This document shows, piece by piece, positions 1 through 6,103 of a stretch of 10,709 nucleotides of DNA. Within the stretch, counting starts at the first letter, position 1; the number at the start of each line of letters is the position of its first letter. A model generated the notes under the pieces. That model had not been told where the DNA came from. It worked only from the letters and a program-made list of their open reading frames with translations, and made no database searches. This DNA is from Candidatus Peregrinibacteria bacterium. GTDB lineage: Bacteria; Patescibacteriota; Gracilibacteria; UBA1369; LOWO2-01-FULL-3. The position numbers and the translations under genes were made by a program. Location of the stretch: the NCBI GenBank assembly GCA_014728975.1, contig WJKQ01000078.1:1-10709 (forward strand). Reading direction: 5' to 3'.

Positions 1-1318
1 AAATATCGGCTACCGAAGTGTCTTTAAGTTCTTCATTTTCGTCTGTTCCATCAAATATAACTTCAAAAATAATTTTTAGAGCCTCAACCCGATTTATATT
101 TTGTTCCGGTTTAAAAGTTCCGTCAGGATAACCTTCCACCCAGTTATTTTCTTTCGCATAACAAATAAAGGGGGCAAACCATTCTTCTTTTACGTCAGGA
201 AAACAATTTTTGTAAATTTGTCCATCCGGATCAGTTTTTGACGCCACTATCATTTTTGTAAGTTCAGCTCTATTAATTTCTCCGTCAGGTTTAAAAGTTC
301 CGTCAGGATAGCCGGCAATAATATCAATTTCTTTCAAATAATTGACAGCCTCCTGGTTTTTATGATTTTCACGAACATCCGGAAAATATTTATAATTATA
401 ATATTCCCCTTCTATATCAAAAAATTCAAAACTTTCCAAAATTTCTATTATATATTCATCATAGTAACTTGGATGAGGGAAATTAGTTTCTATATTAACA
501 TTTGTCATGCCATAACTTGTATCACCGTTTTTCTCGACAAATAGTCGACTCAGGTATTTTTTTGCTTCAGCATCATAATATTTTGCTGATACAGCTTTAT
601 CTATGCCATGAAATAGAATGTCTTTGGTTTCGTCCAGATTTTCTCCGTATCCTTCTGCAGCTTCAGGAGATTCTTCTATGGGAATGTTTTCATATTTTAA
701 AACCGTAAAAACAGTATCATTAAAGCGTCCGGGATCTGTAAGAGTGACTCCGTCGCTCAGGTTTGTAATTTCAAGACTTGAAGGAAAAATAAAGGTATAT
801 TTTTCTCCAAAATCTATATATTGATGCCAGTTGTCCGTGAATTCAAAAGAATCATAAATTTCCTGTACGATATCGCCGTATTCTTCCGTAAGAGGATCTG
901 AAAGTGATACTATTAAACTGCCTCTTTTTATAAGGGTAATTCTAAATTTATCCTGTGTTGTATTATCTTGATATGTAGCTGTTTTTGCGACAAGGTCATT
1001 CTTGTTTTCTATAATAATATCCTTAACTGCAACGAATTCGGTATTTTCATTTGTAAAGTAGTTGATTACCTGGTCATAAGTTTCTCCCTCAAATTCCTGA
1101 ATCATAAAATATACTTCATCATAGTTATTTTTGGGAGCAAAGCCCTGTTTATCATCACCAAATGTATGTGCCTGCCAATCGGGAGGAAATTTAACCGCAA
1201 ACGAATGTAAAGTCGAATAACCATTGTATTGATACCAACTGTTTGTATCCAATGCCGCCGCTTCTGTGGAAACTGTTGTAAAAATGAAAATTTGCAGGAT
1301 CAGAATCAGTTTTTTCAT
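1..1318 (-). CDS. Secreted SLH-domain surface protein with a duplicated ectodomain (3' end outside window)
   Basis: The frame is open from an ATG at 1318 to the left edge; 439 residues are visible. Residues 1-22 look like a signal peptide: MKK, a hydrophobic stretch (LILILQIFIF), then an Ala-rich cleavage region near TEAAA. Residues about 25-162 and 165-302 look like two copies of one alpha/beta module. Each begins with an aromatic-rich segment leading to a FPP or FPS turn and ends with SFEFTD (157-162) or SFEFFD (296-301). Two S-layer homology repeats follow: about 310-360 (FPDV ... AGYPDGTFKPDGEINRAEL) and about 371-425 (FPDV ... EGYPDGTFKPEQNINRVEA). A third seems to begin at the edge. SLH domains normally anchor exported proteins to the cell envelope, so this is probably a cell-surface protein. 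The function of the paired modules is unknown; a PsbP-like fold is only a guess. It starts 24 bases after recJ, so it is probably co-transcribed. No Shine-Dalgarno is visible. Confidence 0.85.
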   Translation of the reverse strand, partial: MKKLILILQIFIFTTVSTEAAALDTNSWYQYNGYSTLHSFAVKFPPDWQAHTFGDDKQGFAPKNNYDEVYFMIQEFEGETYDQVINYFTNENTEFVAVKDIIIENKNDLVAKTATYQDNTTQDKFRITLIKRGSLIVSLSDPLTEEYGDIVQEIYDSFEFTDNWHQYIDFGEKYTFIFPSSLEITNLSDGVTLTDPGRFNDTVFTVLKYENIPIEESPEAAEGYGENLDETKDILFHGIDKAVSAKYYDAEAKKYLSRLFVEKNGDTSYGMTNVNIETNFPHPSYYDEYIIEILESFEFFDIEGEYYNYKYFPDVRENHKNQEAVNYLKEIDIIAGYPDGTFKPDGEINRAELTKMIVASKTDPDGQIYKNCFPDVKEEWFAPFICYAKENNWVEGYPDGTFKPEQNINRVEALKIIFEVIFDGTDENEELKDTSVADI

Positions 1319-1342
1319 TTTAAATAAATTATTTATTAAATT

Positions 1343-3013
1343 TTACTTTGCGCTTTTTCTATAGTCCAGTGCGTGAAATTGAAGATATTCCCTATTGTTC
1401 CATCGATTTCTGTCAAGATGAAACACTATATCGATTTTTTTGTGTTTTCTTAAATCGTCAGCAAATCTACCCATACGGAAAGCAATTACCTGTATATCCT
1501 TTTCTTTTAGTTTTATTGAGAATTTTAGATGATTTTTTTCTTTTCCAACCTGACTTATGAAGTAAGGTTCTATACCCTGCAATAAAAATGTCGGTTTACT
1601 GTTTTTCACACCAAACGGTTTGATTATCGACAATTCGTCCACCAGATTAAAACCTATTTCGCTTTTGTTTATTTCACAATCAATTTCCAGCGAAGGCATC
1701 AATTCCTTATTTTTTAGTTTTTTTTCGGCAAAAGCGGAAATTTCTTTTTTAAATATTTTAAGGTTTTCTTTTTTTATGTTAAATCCTGCCGCCTGCGCGT
1801 GTCCTCCAAAAGTAATCAAATATTCCTTTAATGATGATATTGCTTCGATAACATTAAAATATTCCGGGCTTCTTGCAGATGCTACCAGGATATCCCCAAA
1901 ATCCTGCATAATTATCGCAGGCCGTGCGTATTTCTCTACAAGTTTTCCAGCTATTAGACCCAAAATCCCAACATGCCATTCTGAATTTTCCGCAATCAGT
2001 ATAAAAGGCATATCTTTTATTTTTACTATATTTTGTTCGGCCTCCATTAATGCGCTTAGAGTTATTTCTTTTCTTAAAGAATTAAGCTGTTCCAATTTAT
2101 TTCCCAAAAGGTCGACTCTTTCATTTTGGTCTTCCTGAAGCAGTAATGATAAAGCAAGATAAGGATCGCCTATTCTGCCTGCGGCGTTGATTCTTGGAGC
2201 TATGCGATATCCAATTGTCGATGTATCAATATCGTATCCTTTTTTTACAGCTGAAAGCGTCATTATTTTTTTAAGACCTATCCATTTTGTATCTGAAAGT
2301 TTTTTTATTCCTTTTTTAACAATAAGCCAGTTTTCGTCTTTTAAAGGTCCTAAATCTGCTACTGTTCCCAATGCGGCCAAATCAATTAACGATTCGAAAT
2401 TTGACTCTCCAACTTCCGCCGGAAGAAGCTTTTCAATCAGGGCATGGGCCAATTTTAAAGCTACGCCCGCCCCGGTTAAATCTTTAAAAGGATAATTGGA
2501 ATTTTTTTCTTTCGGGTGGAGAACAGCTATAGCCTTTTCAGGTTTGTTCTCAGGAATTGTATGGTGATCGGTAAGTATTGTTTCGATTCCTTTTTTCTTT
2601 ATTTTTTCAATTATATCCGCACAAGAAATCCCACAATCAACGGTAATTAAAAGTTTTACATTTTTTTCTTCAAAGTCTTTAATAAATTTTTCTGACAATC
2701 CATATCCGTCGTCAATTCTGTTAGGCAGTCTATATGAGACTCTGGCGTTTAATTTTTTTAGAATATGAACCAAAATTGCCGTTCCCGTTATACCGTCTAC
2801 GTCGTAATCGCCAAAAACTATTATTCTCTCCTCTTTTTCAATAGCCTTTTTTATCCTGTTTACGGCTTTTTCCATATCTCTAAAAAGAAAAGGATCATGA
2901 AATGTCTGGAGAGGTTTTTTATTTAATAAGCCTCGATTTTCTAAAATTTTTTCCAGGATTTTTTTGTTTTTATTGGTGTTCTTTATTATCCATTTTTTCC
3001 CAAGGATAGACAT
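1343..3013 (-). CDS. recJ: Single-stranded-DNA-specific 5'-3' exonuclease RecJ
   Basis: This 556-residue protein is close to the usual RecJ length (E. coli about 577). RecJ is a cytoplasmic, metal-dependent nuclease that degrades single-stranded DNA 5' to 3' in recombination, mismatch and excision repair. DHH-family motifs appear in order: DYDVDG at 69-74, DCG at 126-128, the DHH triad at 149-151, the GAGVALKLAHAL segment at 181-192, and APRINAAGR at 272-280. The DHHA1 domain follows, with HVGILGLIAGK at 347-357 and the GGHAQAAGF box at 403-411. A C-terminal OB-like region (about 440-550) contains KPFGVKN at 465-471. All expected metal-ligand motifs are present, so it should be active. The ATG at 3013 is chosen because it gives the typical RecJ N terminus (GKKW). 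It lies 16 bases after the miaA stop, without a Shine-Dalgarno. It ends in TAA. Confidence 0.97.
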   Translation of the reverse strand: MSILGKKWIIKNTNKNKKILEKILENRGLLNKKPLQTFHDPFLFRDMEKAVNRIKKAIEKEERIIVFGDYDVDGITGTAILVHILKKLNARVSYRLPNRIDDGYGLSEKFIKDFEEKNVKLLITVDCGISCADIIEKIKKKGIETILTDHHTIPENKPEKAIAVLHPKEKNSNYPFKDLTGAGVALKLAHALIEKLLPAEVGESNFESLIDLAALGTVADLGPLKDENWLIVKKGIKKLSDTKWIGLKKIMTLSAVKKGYDIDTSTIGYRIAPRINAAGRIGDPYLALSLLLQEDQNERVDLLGNKLEQLNSLRKEITLSALMEAEQNIVKIKDMPFILIAENSEWHVGILGLIAGKLVEKYARPAIIMQDFGDILVASARSPEYFNVIEAISSLKEYLITFGGHAQAAGFNIKKENLKIFKKEISAFAEKKLKNKELMPSLEIDCEINKSEIGFNLVDELSIIKPFGVKNSKPTFLLQGIEPYFISQVGKEKNHLKFSIKLKEKDIQVIAFRMGRFADDLRKHKKIDIVFHLDRNRWNNREYLQFHALDYRKSAK

Positions 3014-3029
3014 TTTTCTTGTTTTTATT

Positions 3030-3953
3030 TTAGCCGTTTACGATCTTTTCCACTTCTTTAGGCGTGAGCCATCTAACATTATCATATCTTCTGAACCATG
3101 TCATTTGACGTTTTGCATATCGTCTTGTGTTTTTTCGAAGAGTTTCCAGACAATCGTTAAGATCCGTTTTCCCTTTTATATAAGGGATTATTTCTTTTAC
3201 TCCCAAAGACGACATTGAAGGCAGATTTTCATCGTAGCCTTTCTCCACCAGTTGTTTAACTTCATTTAAAAGTCCTTTTTGTAGTTGTATATCAACTCTT
3301 TTGTTAATTCTTTCATAAAGTTGTTCACGCGGCCATTTAATTCCGATTTTGAACAGTTCAAATTGAGGATTTTTCTTTTTATTGGATTTTTTCTTTCTTG
3401 CCGCCATGCTTATTTCTATCGCTCTTATTACATATCTGCTGTTGTTTTCATGAATTTTTTCAGCTTTTAAGGGGTCGAGTTTTTTTAGTTTTTTATGAAT
3501 GAATTTATTTCCTTTTTCTTTGGCTTCTTTTTGAAGTTTTTTACGAAGCTTCTCATTCGGTTTTACTTTTGGAATGTCGTATCCCTCGATTATTGAACTT
3601 ATGTATAGGCCCGTTCCTCCGACCAATATCGGTATATGTTTTCTTTTGTAAATTTCATCAATGATTTTCAATGATTCTTCTTTATATTGGGCCAAAGTCA
3701 TTACCTCATCCGGAGCTTTAATACCAATCATATGATGTGGAATATTTTTTTGCTCATCTTTACCGACAGCTTCCGTACCAATTTCCATTTCTTTGTATAT
3801 CTGACGGGAATCTGTTGAAATAATTTCTCCATTTATTTCAGAAGCAATTTTTAACGAAATATCTGTTTTTCCGGAAGCTGTGGGCCCCAAAATAACAATT
3901 AAGGGTTTTTTGGAAGTTTTTAATAAAGATTTTATTTCTTCAATTATATTCAT
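3030..3953 (-). CDS. miaA: tRNA dimethylallyltransferase MiaA
   Basis: MiaA transfers a dimethylallyl group from DMAPP to N6 of adenosine 37 in tRNAs that read UNN codons. At 307 residues it has normal length. Visible hallmarks are the P-loop GPTASGKT (23-30), the DSRQIYKEMEIGT segment (48-60) that recognises A37, HHMIG (73-77), VGGTGLY (111-117), the SRYVIRAIEI helix, the MSSLGVKEIIPY segment, and the C-terminal RYAKRQMTWF motif (278-287). A Lys-rich stretch (KKKSNKKK) sits near residue 190, in the inserted helical region that clamps the tRNA. The ATG at 3953 places the P-loop at the usual distance from the N terminus. It is the first gene of the minus-strand operon miaA-recJ-SLH. The candidate -10 box lies only six bases upstream of the ATG, so the mRNA may be leaderless (inference). 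Confidence 0.97.
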   Translation of the reverse strand: MNIIEEIKSLLKTSKKPLIVILGPTASGKTDISLKIASEINGEIISTDSRQIYKEMEIGTEAVGKDEQKNIPHHMIGIKAPDEVMTLAQYKEESLKIIDEIYKRKHIPILVGGTGLYISSIIEGYDIPKVKPNEKLRKKLQKEAKEKGNKFIHKKLKKLDPLKAEKIHENNSRYVIRAIEISMAARKKKSNKKKNPQFELFKIGIKWPREQLYERINKRVDIQLQKGLLNEVKQLVEKGYDENLPSMSSLGVKEIIPYIKGKTDLNDCLETLRKNTRRYAKRQMTWFRRYDNVRWLTPKEVEKIVNG

Positions 3954-3959
3954 GGTTAA

Positions 3960-3977
3960 ATTTTACTTTAGTAAAAT
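3960..3977. repeat. 8-bp inverted repeat between divergent operons
   Basis: ATTTTACT (3960-3967) and AGTAAAAT (3970-3977) are perfect inverse complements around a 2-base centre. The element lies between miaA and the promoter of the divergent gene and covers the putative miaA -10 box. A dimeric regulator could bind it, but no regulator is recognised in the window and the element is AT-rich. Confidence 0.4.
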
Positions 3978-3988
3978 AAAAATTGAAA
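3960..3988 (-). promoter_or_regulatory. Candidate promoter of the miaA-recJ-SLH operon
   Basis: Reading the minus strand, TTTCAA (3988-3983) and TAAAAT (3965-3960) are separated by exactly 17 bases. The -10 matches the sigma-70-type consensus at five of six positions; the -35 is weak. The -10 ends six bases before the miaA ATG, so transcription would begin at or very near the start codon. The -10 overlaps the left arm of the inverted repeat at 3960-3977. In such AT-rich DNA a weak promoter can arise by chance. Confidence 0.35.
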
Positions 3989-3996
3989 GCGATCGG

Positions 3997-4025
3997 TTGA
4001 CGGTTAGTTGTTTTTGAGCTATAAT
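3997..4025 (+). promoter_or_regulatory. Near-consensus promoter for the 242-residue gene
   Basis: TTGACG (3997-4002) is followed by a 17-base spacer and a perfect TATAAT (4020-4025). Only one of twelve positions departs from the housekeeping sigma consensus. Transcription should start near 4032, leaving a leader of about 22 A-rich bases without a Shine-Dalgarno before the ATG at 4054. This is the best promoter in the window. Confidence 0.75.
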
Positions 4026-4053
4026 ATAATGTAATAATAAAACAAAAAAACTA

Positions 4054-4782
4054 ATGGCAAATCGGGAAAAACCTAGAAGACGCAAGGTCGAAGCAACTCC
4101 TGTTGTTACAAAAACGCTTTCAAGAGAGGATTTAGGTTATGCCAATGAACTTCTTGAAGACAGGCCGGTTTCTATACATGACTATCATTTTAATTCGGGT
4201 TCTCTTGATTTCCCGGGTAAAAGTATGCCGCGTTTGGAAGAAGGAAAAGTTCGTACTCTTGAAGGAACAGCGGACGGAAAGGCTTTTAATCTTTATTTAA
4301 GCAGAGAAGATCGTATCGCGTACAGAGAAAATAATCATGAAGTAAAATGGTACGAAGCAGTTCAAAATGATGCGAATTTATTATGTATACTTATGCTGGA
4401 AGGCATGGTAGATATAGCCGGTATACCCAGGGAATCGCAAAGATTTCGAAGATTACAATACGTTCTTACTTCCATAGCTTCCATGAAAAGTGGAAACCTA
4501 AGAACAGATAAAGAATGGGTAAAAATGTTAAAGGAATTAAGAGCAGAAGGCTATTCTTATGATGAAATTTCCAATCGTAAAGGCGCGTTAAATATTTTAA
4601 TTGCTTTTCAGCGTGCTATTTCCGGTATCAGAAAAAAAGGTGTGGATATTGAAGATTTTATTGGTAATAATCCAAAATACAAAGAAATAAGATTACGAAT
4701 TTATCCTCAGGTAGGGAAAAAATACCGGGCTCTTTATGTAATTGATGAGGAAACGGAAAAAATGAGAGTCGCAGGCCAGTAA
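4054..4782 (+). CDS. Uncharacterised 242-residue cytoplasmic protein
   Basis: I do not recognise this family. The protein has no signal peptide or membrane segment. The N terminus is basic (REKPRRRKVE, residues 4-13) and probably disordered. Residues 26-100 are mixed and polar with many charged and aromatic residues. From about 105 to 195 it looks helical. Residues 158-175 (MLKELRAEGYSYDEISNR) resemble the segment before and within helix-turn-helix domains of recombinases and regulators, where a phrase such as LRAEGxSYxEIA is common. This is weak evidence for nucleic-acid binding. The C-terminal part (about 205-235) could form strands (EIRLRIYPQV, KYRALYVIDE). The gene stands alone under a near-consensus promoter, just upstream of the rplJ leader, and ends in TAA. 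Coding is supported by the long open frame and codon use like its neighbours. A housekeeping or regulatory role is possible but not shown. Confidence 0.8.
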   Translation: MANREKPRRRKVEATPVVTKTLSREDLGYANELLEDRPVSIHDYHFNSGSLDFPGKSMPRLEEGKVRTLEGTADGKAFNLYLSREDRIAYRENNHEVKWYEAVQNDANLLCILMLEGMVDIAGIPRESQRFRRLQYVLTSIASMKSGNLRTDKEWVKMLKELRAEGYSYDEISNRKGALNILIAFQRAISGIRKKGVDIEDFIGNNPKYKEIRLRIYPQVGKKYRALYVIDEETEKMRVAGQ

Positions 4783-4796
4783 TTTTTAAAATTGTT

Positions 4797-4825
4797 TTGA
4801 CTTTTATAAAGAATTAATATAGATT
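4797..4825 (+). promoter_or_regulatory. Candidate promoter of the rplJ-rplL operon
   Basis: TTGACT at 4797-4802 matches the -35 consensus at five of six positions. The -10 register is ambiguous within the AT-rich stretch 4815-4825: TAATAT at 4815, TATAGA at 4818 and TAGATT at 4820 are all possible, the last with a 17-base spacer. Any of these puts the RNA start near 4826-4832, directly before the L10-leader fold that begins at about 4830. That coincidence supports the assignment. Confidence 0.55.
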
Positions 4826-4829
4826 CCTT

Positions 4830-4930
4830 TTTGTCATAGACAGCAGGCATTTAATAAGACCTGCCGAGACAAATAACCTGTTTTAGAACAGTATTTATAT
4901 GTCTCGGCGTCCGCAAGTCGAGATTTTTTT
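4830..4930 (+). promoter_or_regulatory. Ribosomal protein L10 leader (attenuator) of rplJ-rplL
   Basis: The sequence carries the hallmark L10-leader elements GACAGCAGG (4839-4847) and CCTGCCGAGA (4860-4869). They fold as a lower helix TTTGTC/GACAAA (4830-4835 with 4868-4873), an asymmetric purine-rich internal loop that would suit a kink-turn, and an upper helix GCAGG/CCTGC (4843-4847 with 4860-4864). A competing helix pairs GCCGAGACA (4863-4871) perfectly with TGTCTCGGC (4900-4908) and encloses a small hairpin, CTGTT-TTAG-AACAG (4878-4891). The second strand of that helix is also the first arm of the terminator at 4902-4930. In characterised L10 leaders the L10-(L12)n complex binds the kink-turn. 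Here that would block the antiterminator and favour termination, giving feedback control of both proteins. The pairings are read from the sequence; the control logic is family knowledge applied here. Confidence 0.9.
4902..4930 (+). terminator. Intrinsic terminator in the rplJ leader (attenuator arm)
   Basis: TCTCGGC (4902-4908) pairs with GTCGAGA (4917-4923), seven pairs including one G-U, around an 8-base loop. Seven T's follow directly (4924-4930). It ends 12 bases before the rplJ ATG, so it is placed to act as a premature stop rather than as the end of the preceding gene. Its left arm is shared with the antiterminator helix. Confidence 0.85.
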
Positions 4931-4942
4931 AATTTAATACAA

Positions 4943-5479
4943 ATGGCATTAACAAGAGTTAAAAAAGAAAAAGTTCTAGAAGAACTTGTTGATCAGTTAA
5001 AGCAGGCTAAATCTGTTATTTTCGCTGATTATCAGGGGTTATCAGTTAAGGATATTAAAGAACTCAGAGATAAATTACGTGAAAAAGATGTTAAATTTCA
5101 GGTTGTGAAAAAAACTCTGATCCGTTTTGCCGCGAAAGAGGCGGGTCTTTCTGAAGAACTTTCAGATGAAATTCTTGAAGGACCTATCAGTGCAGCTTTT
5201 AGCATGGAAGATGAAGTTGTGGCGGCCAATTTACTGTATAAGTTCAGTCAAAAAAATAATAATTTAAAACTAAGAGGTGCGATTTTTGAAGGACGAATCC
5301 TTTCTATTGAAGATACTAAGCAACTGGCACAATTGCCAGGCTGGGAAGAACTTATCGGCAAATTTGTTTATTTAATAAAATCGCCTGTCAGCGGCTTCCA
5401 TGGTGTTTTAAATAATACTTTATCAGGTTTTGTTCGTGTTCTTAATGCGATAAAAGAAAAACAGGAACAAACATCCTAA
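4943..5479 (+). CDS. rplJ: Large ribosomal subunit protein uL10 (L10)
   Basis: L10 is the base of the ribosomal stalk. It binds 23S rRNA with uL11 and carries bL12 dimers on its C-terminal helix, recruiting translation GTPases. The 178-residue length is slightly above the usual 165-175. The N-terminal half shows the family pattern: the VKKEKVLEELVDQLKQAKSV helix start, FADYQGLSV (27-35), the DIKELRDKLRE helix, then FQVVKKTLIRFAAKEAG (52-68). The GPISAAFS strand follows. The end of the protein (about 155-178, LSGFVRVLNAIKEKQEQ) is the expected amphipathic bL12-docking helix. The ATG at 4943 gives the standard N terminus MALTRVKKEK. No Shine-Dalgarno precedes it; the upstream bases are the terminator T-tract and an AT-rich stretch. 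rplL follows after 23 bases, so the two are co-transcribed and share the L10-leader control. Confidence 0.97.
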   Translation: MALTRVKKEKVLEELVDQLKQAKSVIFADYQGLSVKDIKELRDKLREKDVKFQVVKKTLIRFAAKEAGLSEELSDEILEGPISAAFSMEDEVVAANLLYKFSQKNNNLKLRGAIFEGRILSIEDTKQLAQLPGWEELIGKFVYLIKSPVSGFHGVLNNTLSGFVRVLNAIKEKQEQTS

Positions 5480-5502
5480 ATTATATCTATAACCCTTAAA
5501 TT

Positions 5503-5958
5503 ATGGCTGAAGAAACTCAAAAAGAAGAACCAAAAAAAGAAGAACCAAAAAAAGAAGAACCATCTGTTGAATTGAGTAAAGATGCTCAAAAAATTATGGA
5601 TATGGTAGAAAAATTATCAGTTATTGATCTTGCCAATCTTGTAAAAGCTCTGGAAGAAAAATTCGGAGTTACAGCAGCTGCTCCTGTTGTCGCGGGAGGA
5701 GCAGCACCAGCTGCCGGTGCCGGAGAAGGAGGCGGTGAAGAAGCCGGAGGAAAGAAAAACGTTGTTCTTGCTTCTGCGGGAGGTCAAAAAATTGCAGTAA
5801 TTAAAGCTGTCCGTGAAATTACAGGTCTTGGACTTAAAGAAGCAAAAGATCTTGTAGACGGAGCTCCAAAACCGGTAAAAGAAGGTGTCGAACCTGAAGA
5901 AGCTGAAGAATTAAAGAAAAAACTTGAAGAAACCGGTGCTACTGTTGAACTGCAGTAA
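5503..5958 (+). CDS. rplL: Large ribosomal subunit protein bL12 (L7/L12) with N-terminal extension
   Basis: bL12 forms dimers on uL10 and recruits EF-Tu, EF-G and other GTPases through its C-terminal domain. The protein has 151 residues; the family usually has 120-130. The extra length is at the N terminus, where residues 1-21 carry three KEEP units (QKEEP-KKEEP-KKEEP). The dimerisation domain follows at about 22-56 (ELSKDAQKIMDMVEKLSV, then NLVKALEEKFGV). An Ala/Gly-rich hinge spans about 57-84. The C-terminal domain covers about 85-151 and includes KIAVIKAVREITGLGLKEAK (96-115), the factor-binding surface, and LEETGATVELQ at the end. Alternative starts do not exist between the ATG at 5503 and the dimerisation domain, so the extension must be translated. 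A terminator follows the TAA, closing the operon. Confidence 0.97.
   Translation: MAEETQKEEPKKEEPKKEEPSVELSKDAQKIMDMVEKLSVIDLANLVKALEEKFGVTAAAPVVAGGAAPAAGAGEGGGEEAGGKKNVVLASAGGQKIAVIKAVREITGLGLKEAKDLVDGAPKPVKEGVEPEEAEELKKKLEETGATVELQ
5516..5560 (+). repeat. 15-bp tandem repeat encoding KEEP units in rplL
   Basis: Two identical 15-base units (5531-5545 and 5546-5560, CAAAAAAAGAAGAAC) follow a degenerate first unit at 5516-5530 (13 of 15 matches). The period is a multiple of three, so copy-number change keeps the frame and alters only the length of the charged bL12 extension. The A-runs make it slippage-prone. Confidence 0.85.
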
Positions 5959-5987
5959 CAAAAACAAAATCTGAATAATAATATTTT

Positions 5988-6022
5988 AAAACACCTGTAC
6001 CAAAATATTACAGGTGTTTTTT
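5988..6022 (+). terminator. Intrinsic terminator after rplL
   Basis: ACACCTGTA (5991-5999) pairs perfectly with TACAGGTGT (6009-6017) around a 9-base loop. A further three A-T pairs extend the base (5988-5990 with 6018-6020), and a T-run covers 6017-6022. It lies 30 bases after the rplL stop and separates the ribosomal operon from the pilus operon. Confidence 0.92.
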
Positions 6023-6043
6023 CCTTATTAAATGAGGGGTTAT

Positions 6044-6059
6044 GCCTTTACGAAAAGGC
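6044..6059. repeat. Small inverted repeat over the pilus-operon promoter
   Basis: GCCTTT (6044-6049) and AAAGGC (6054-6059) are perfect inverse complements around ACGA. The element covers the candidate -35 box. A similar, shorter hairpin (GCCT-GAAA-AGGC, 6106-6117) overlaps the start codon at 6104. Either could be a regulatory site or chance. Confidence 0.4.
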
Positions 6060-6075
6060 TAAAATTTGGTAAAAT
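6047..6075 (+). promoter_or_regulatory. Candidate promoter of the pilus operon
   Basis: TTTACG (6047-6052, four of six consensus positions) is 17 bases from TAAAAT (6070-6075, five of six). A promoter is needed here because the rplL terminator ends at 6022. The predicted RNA start near 6082 lies before the ATG at 6104 but after the ATG at 6032, which decides the start of the next gene. Confidence 0.5.
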
Positions 6076-6103
6076 ATTTAGATTAAAAATAAAAACCAAA
6101 AAT

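Noticed and set aside
1620..2138. 172-codon open frame on the + strand opposite recJ
   Set aside because: It is entirely antisense to a well-conserved recJ, its product is low in sense (Ser/Phe/Ile-rich), and it has no promoter or start signal.
1336..3969. 14-base identity TTAAATTTTACTTT at 1336-1349 and 3956-3969
   Set aside because: Both copies are almost pure A/T beside gene boundaries; with this base composition the match can be chance, and the flanks do not extend it.
4783..4942. The 160-base gap before rplJ as a possible tRNA or small protein gene
   Set aside because: No cloverleaf or credible short frame is seen; promoter, L10 leader and attenuator account for the space.
6032..6103. 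N-terminal extension of the PilN-like protein from the ATG at 6032
   Set aside because: The likely promoter (-35 at 6047, -10 at 6070) lies inside it and the rplL terminator ends only ten bases before that ATG. It stays possible and is listed as a finding.
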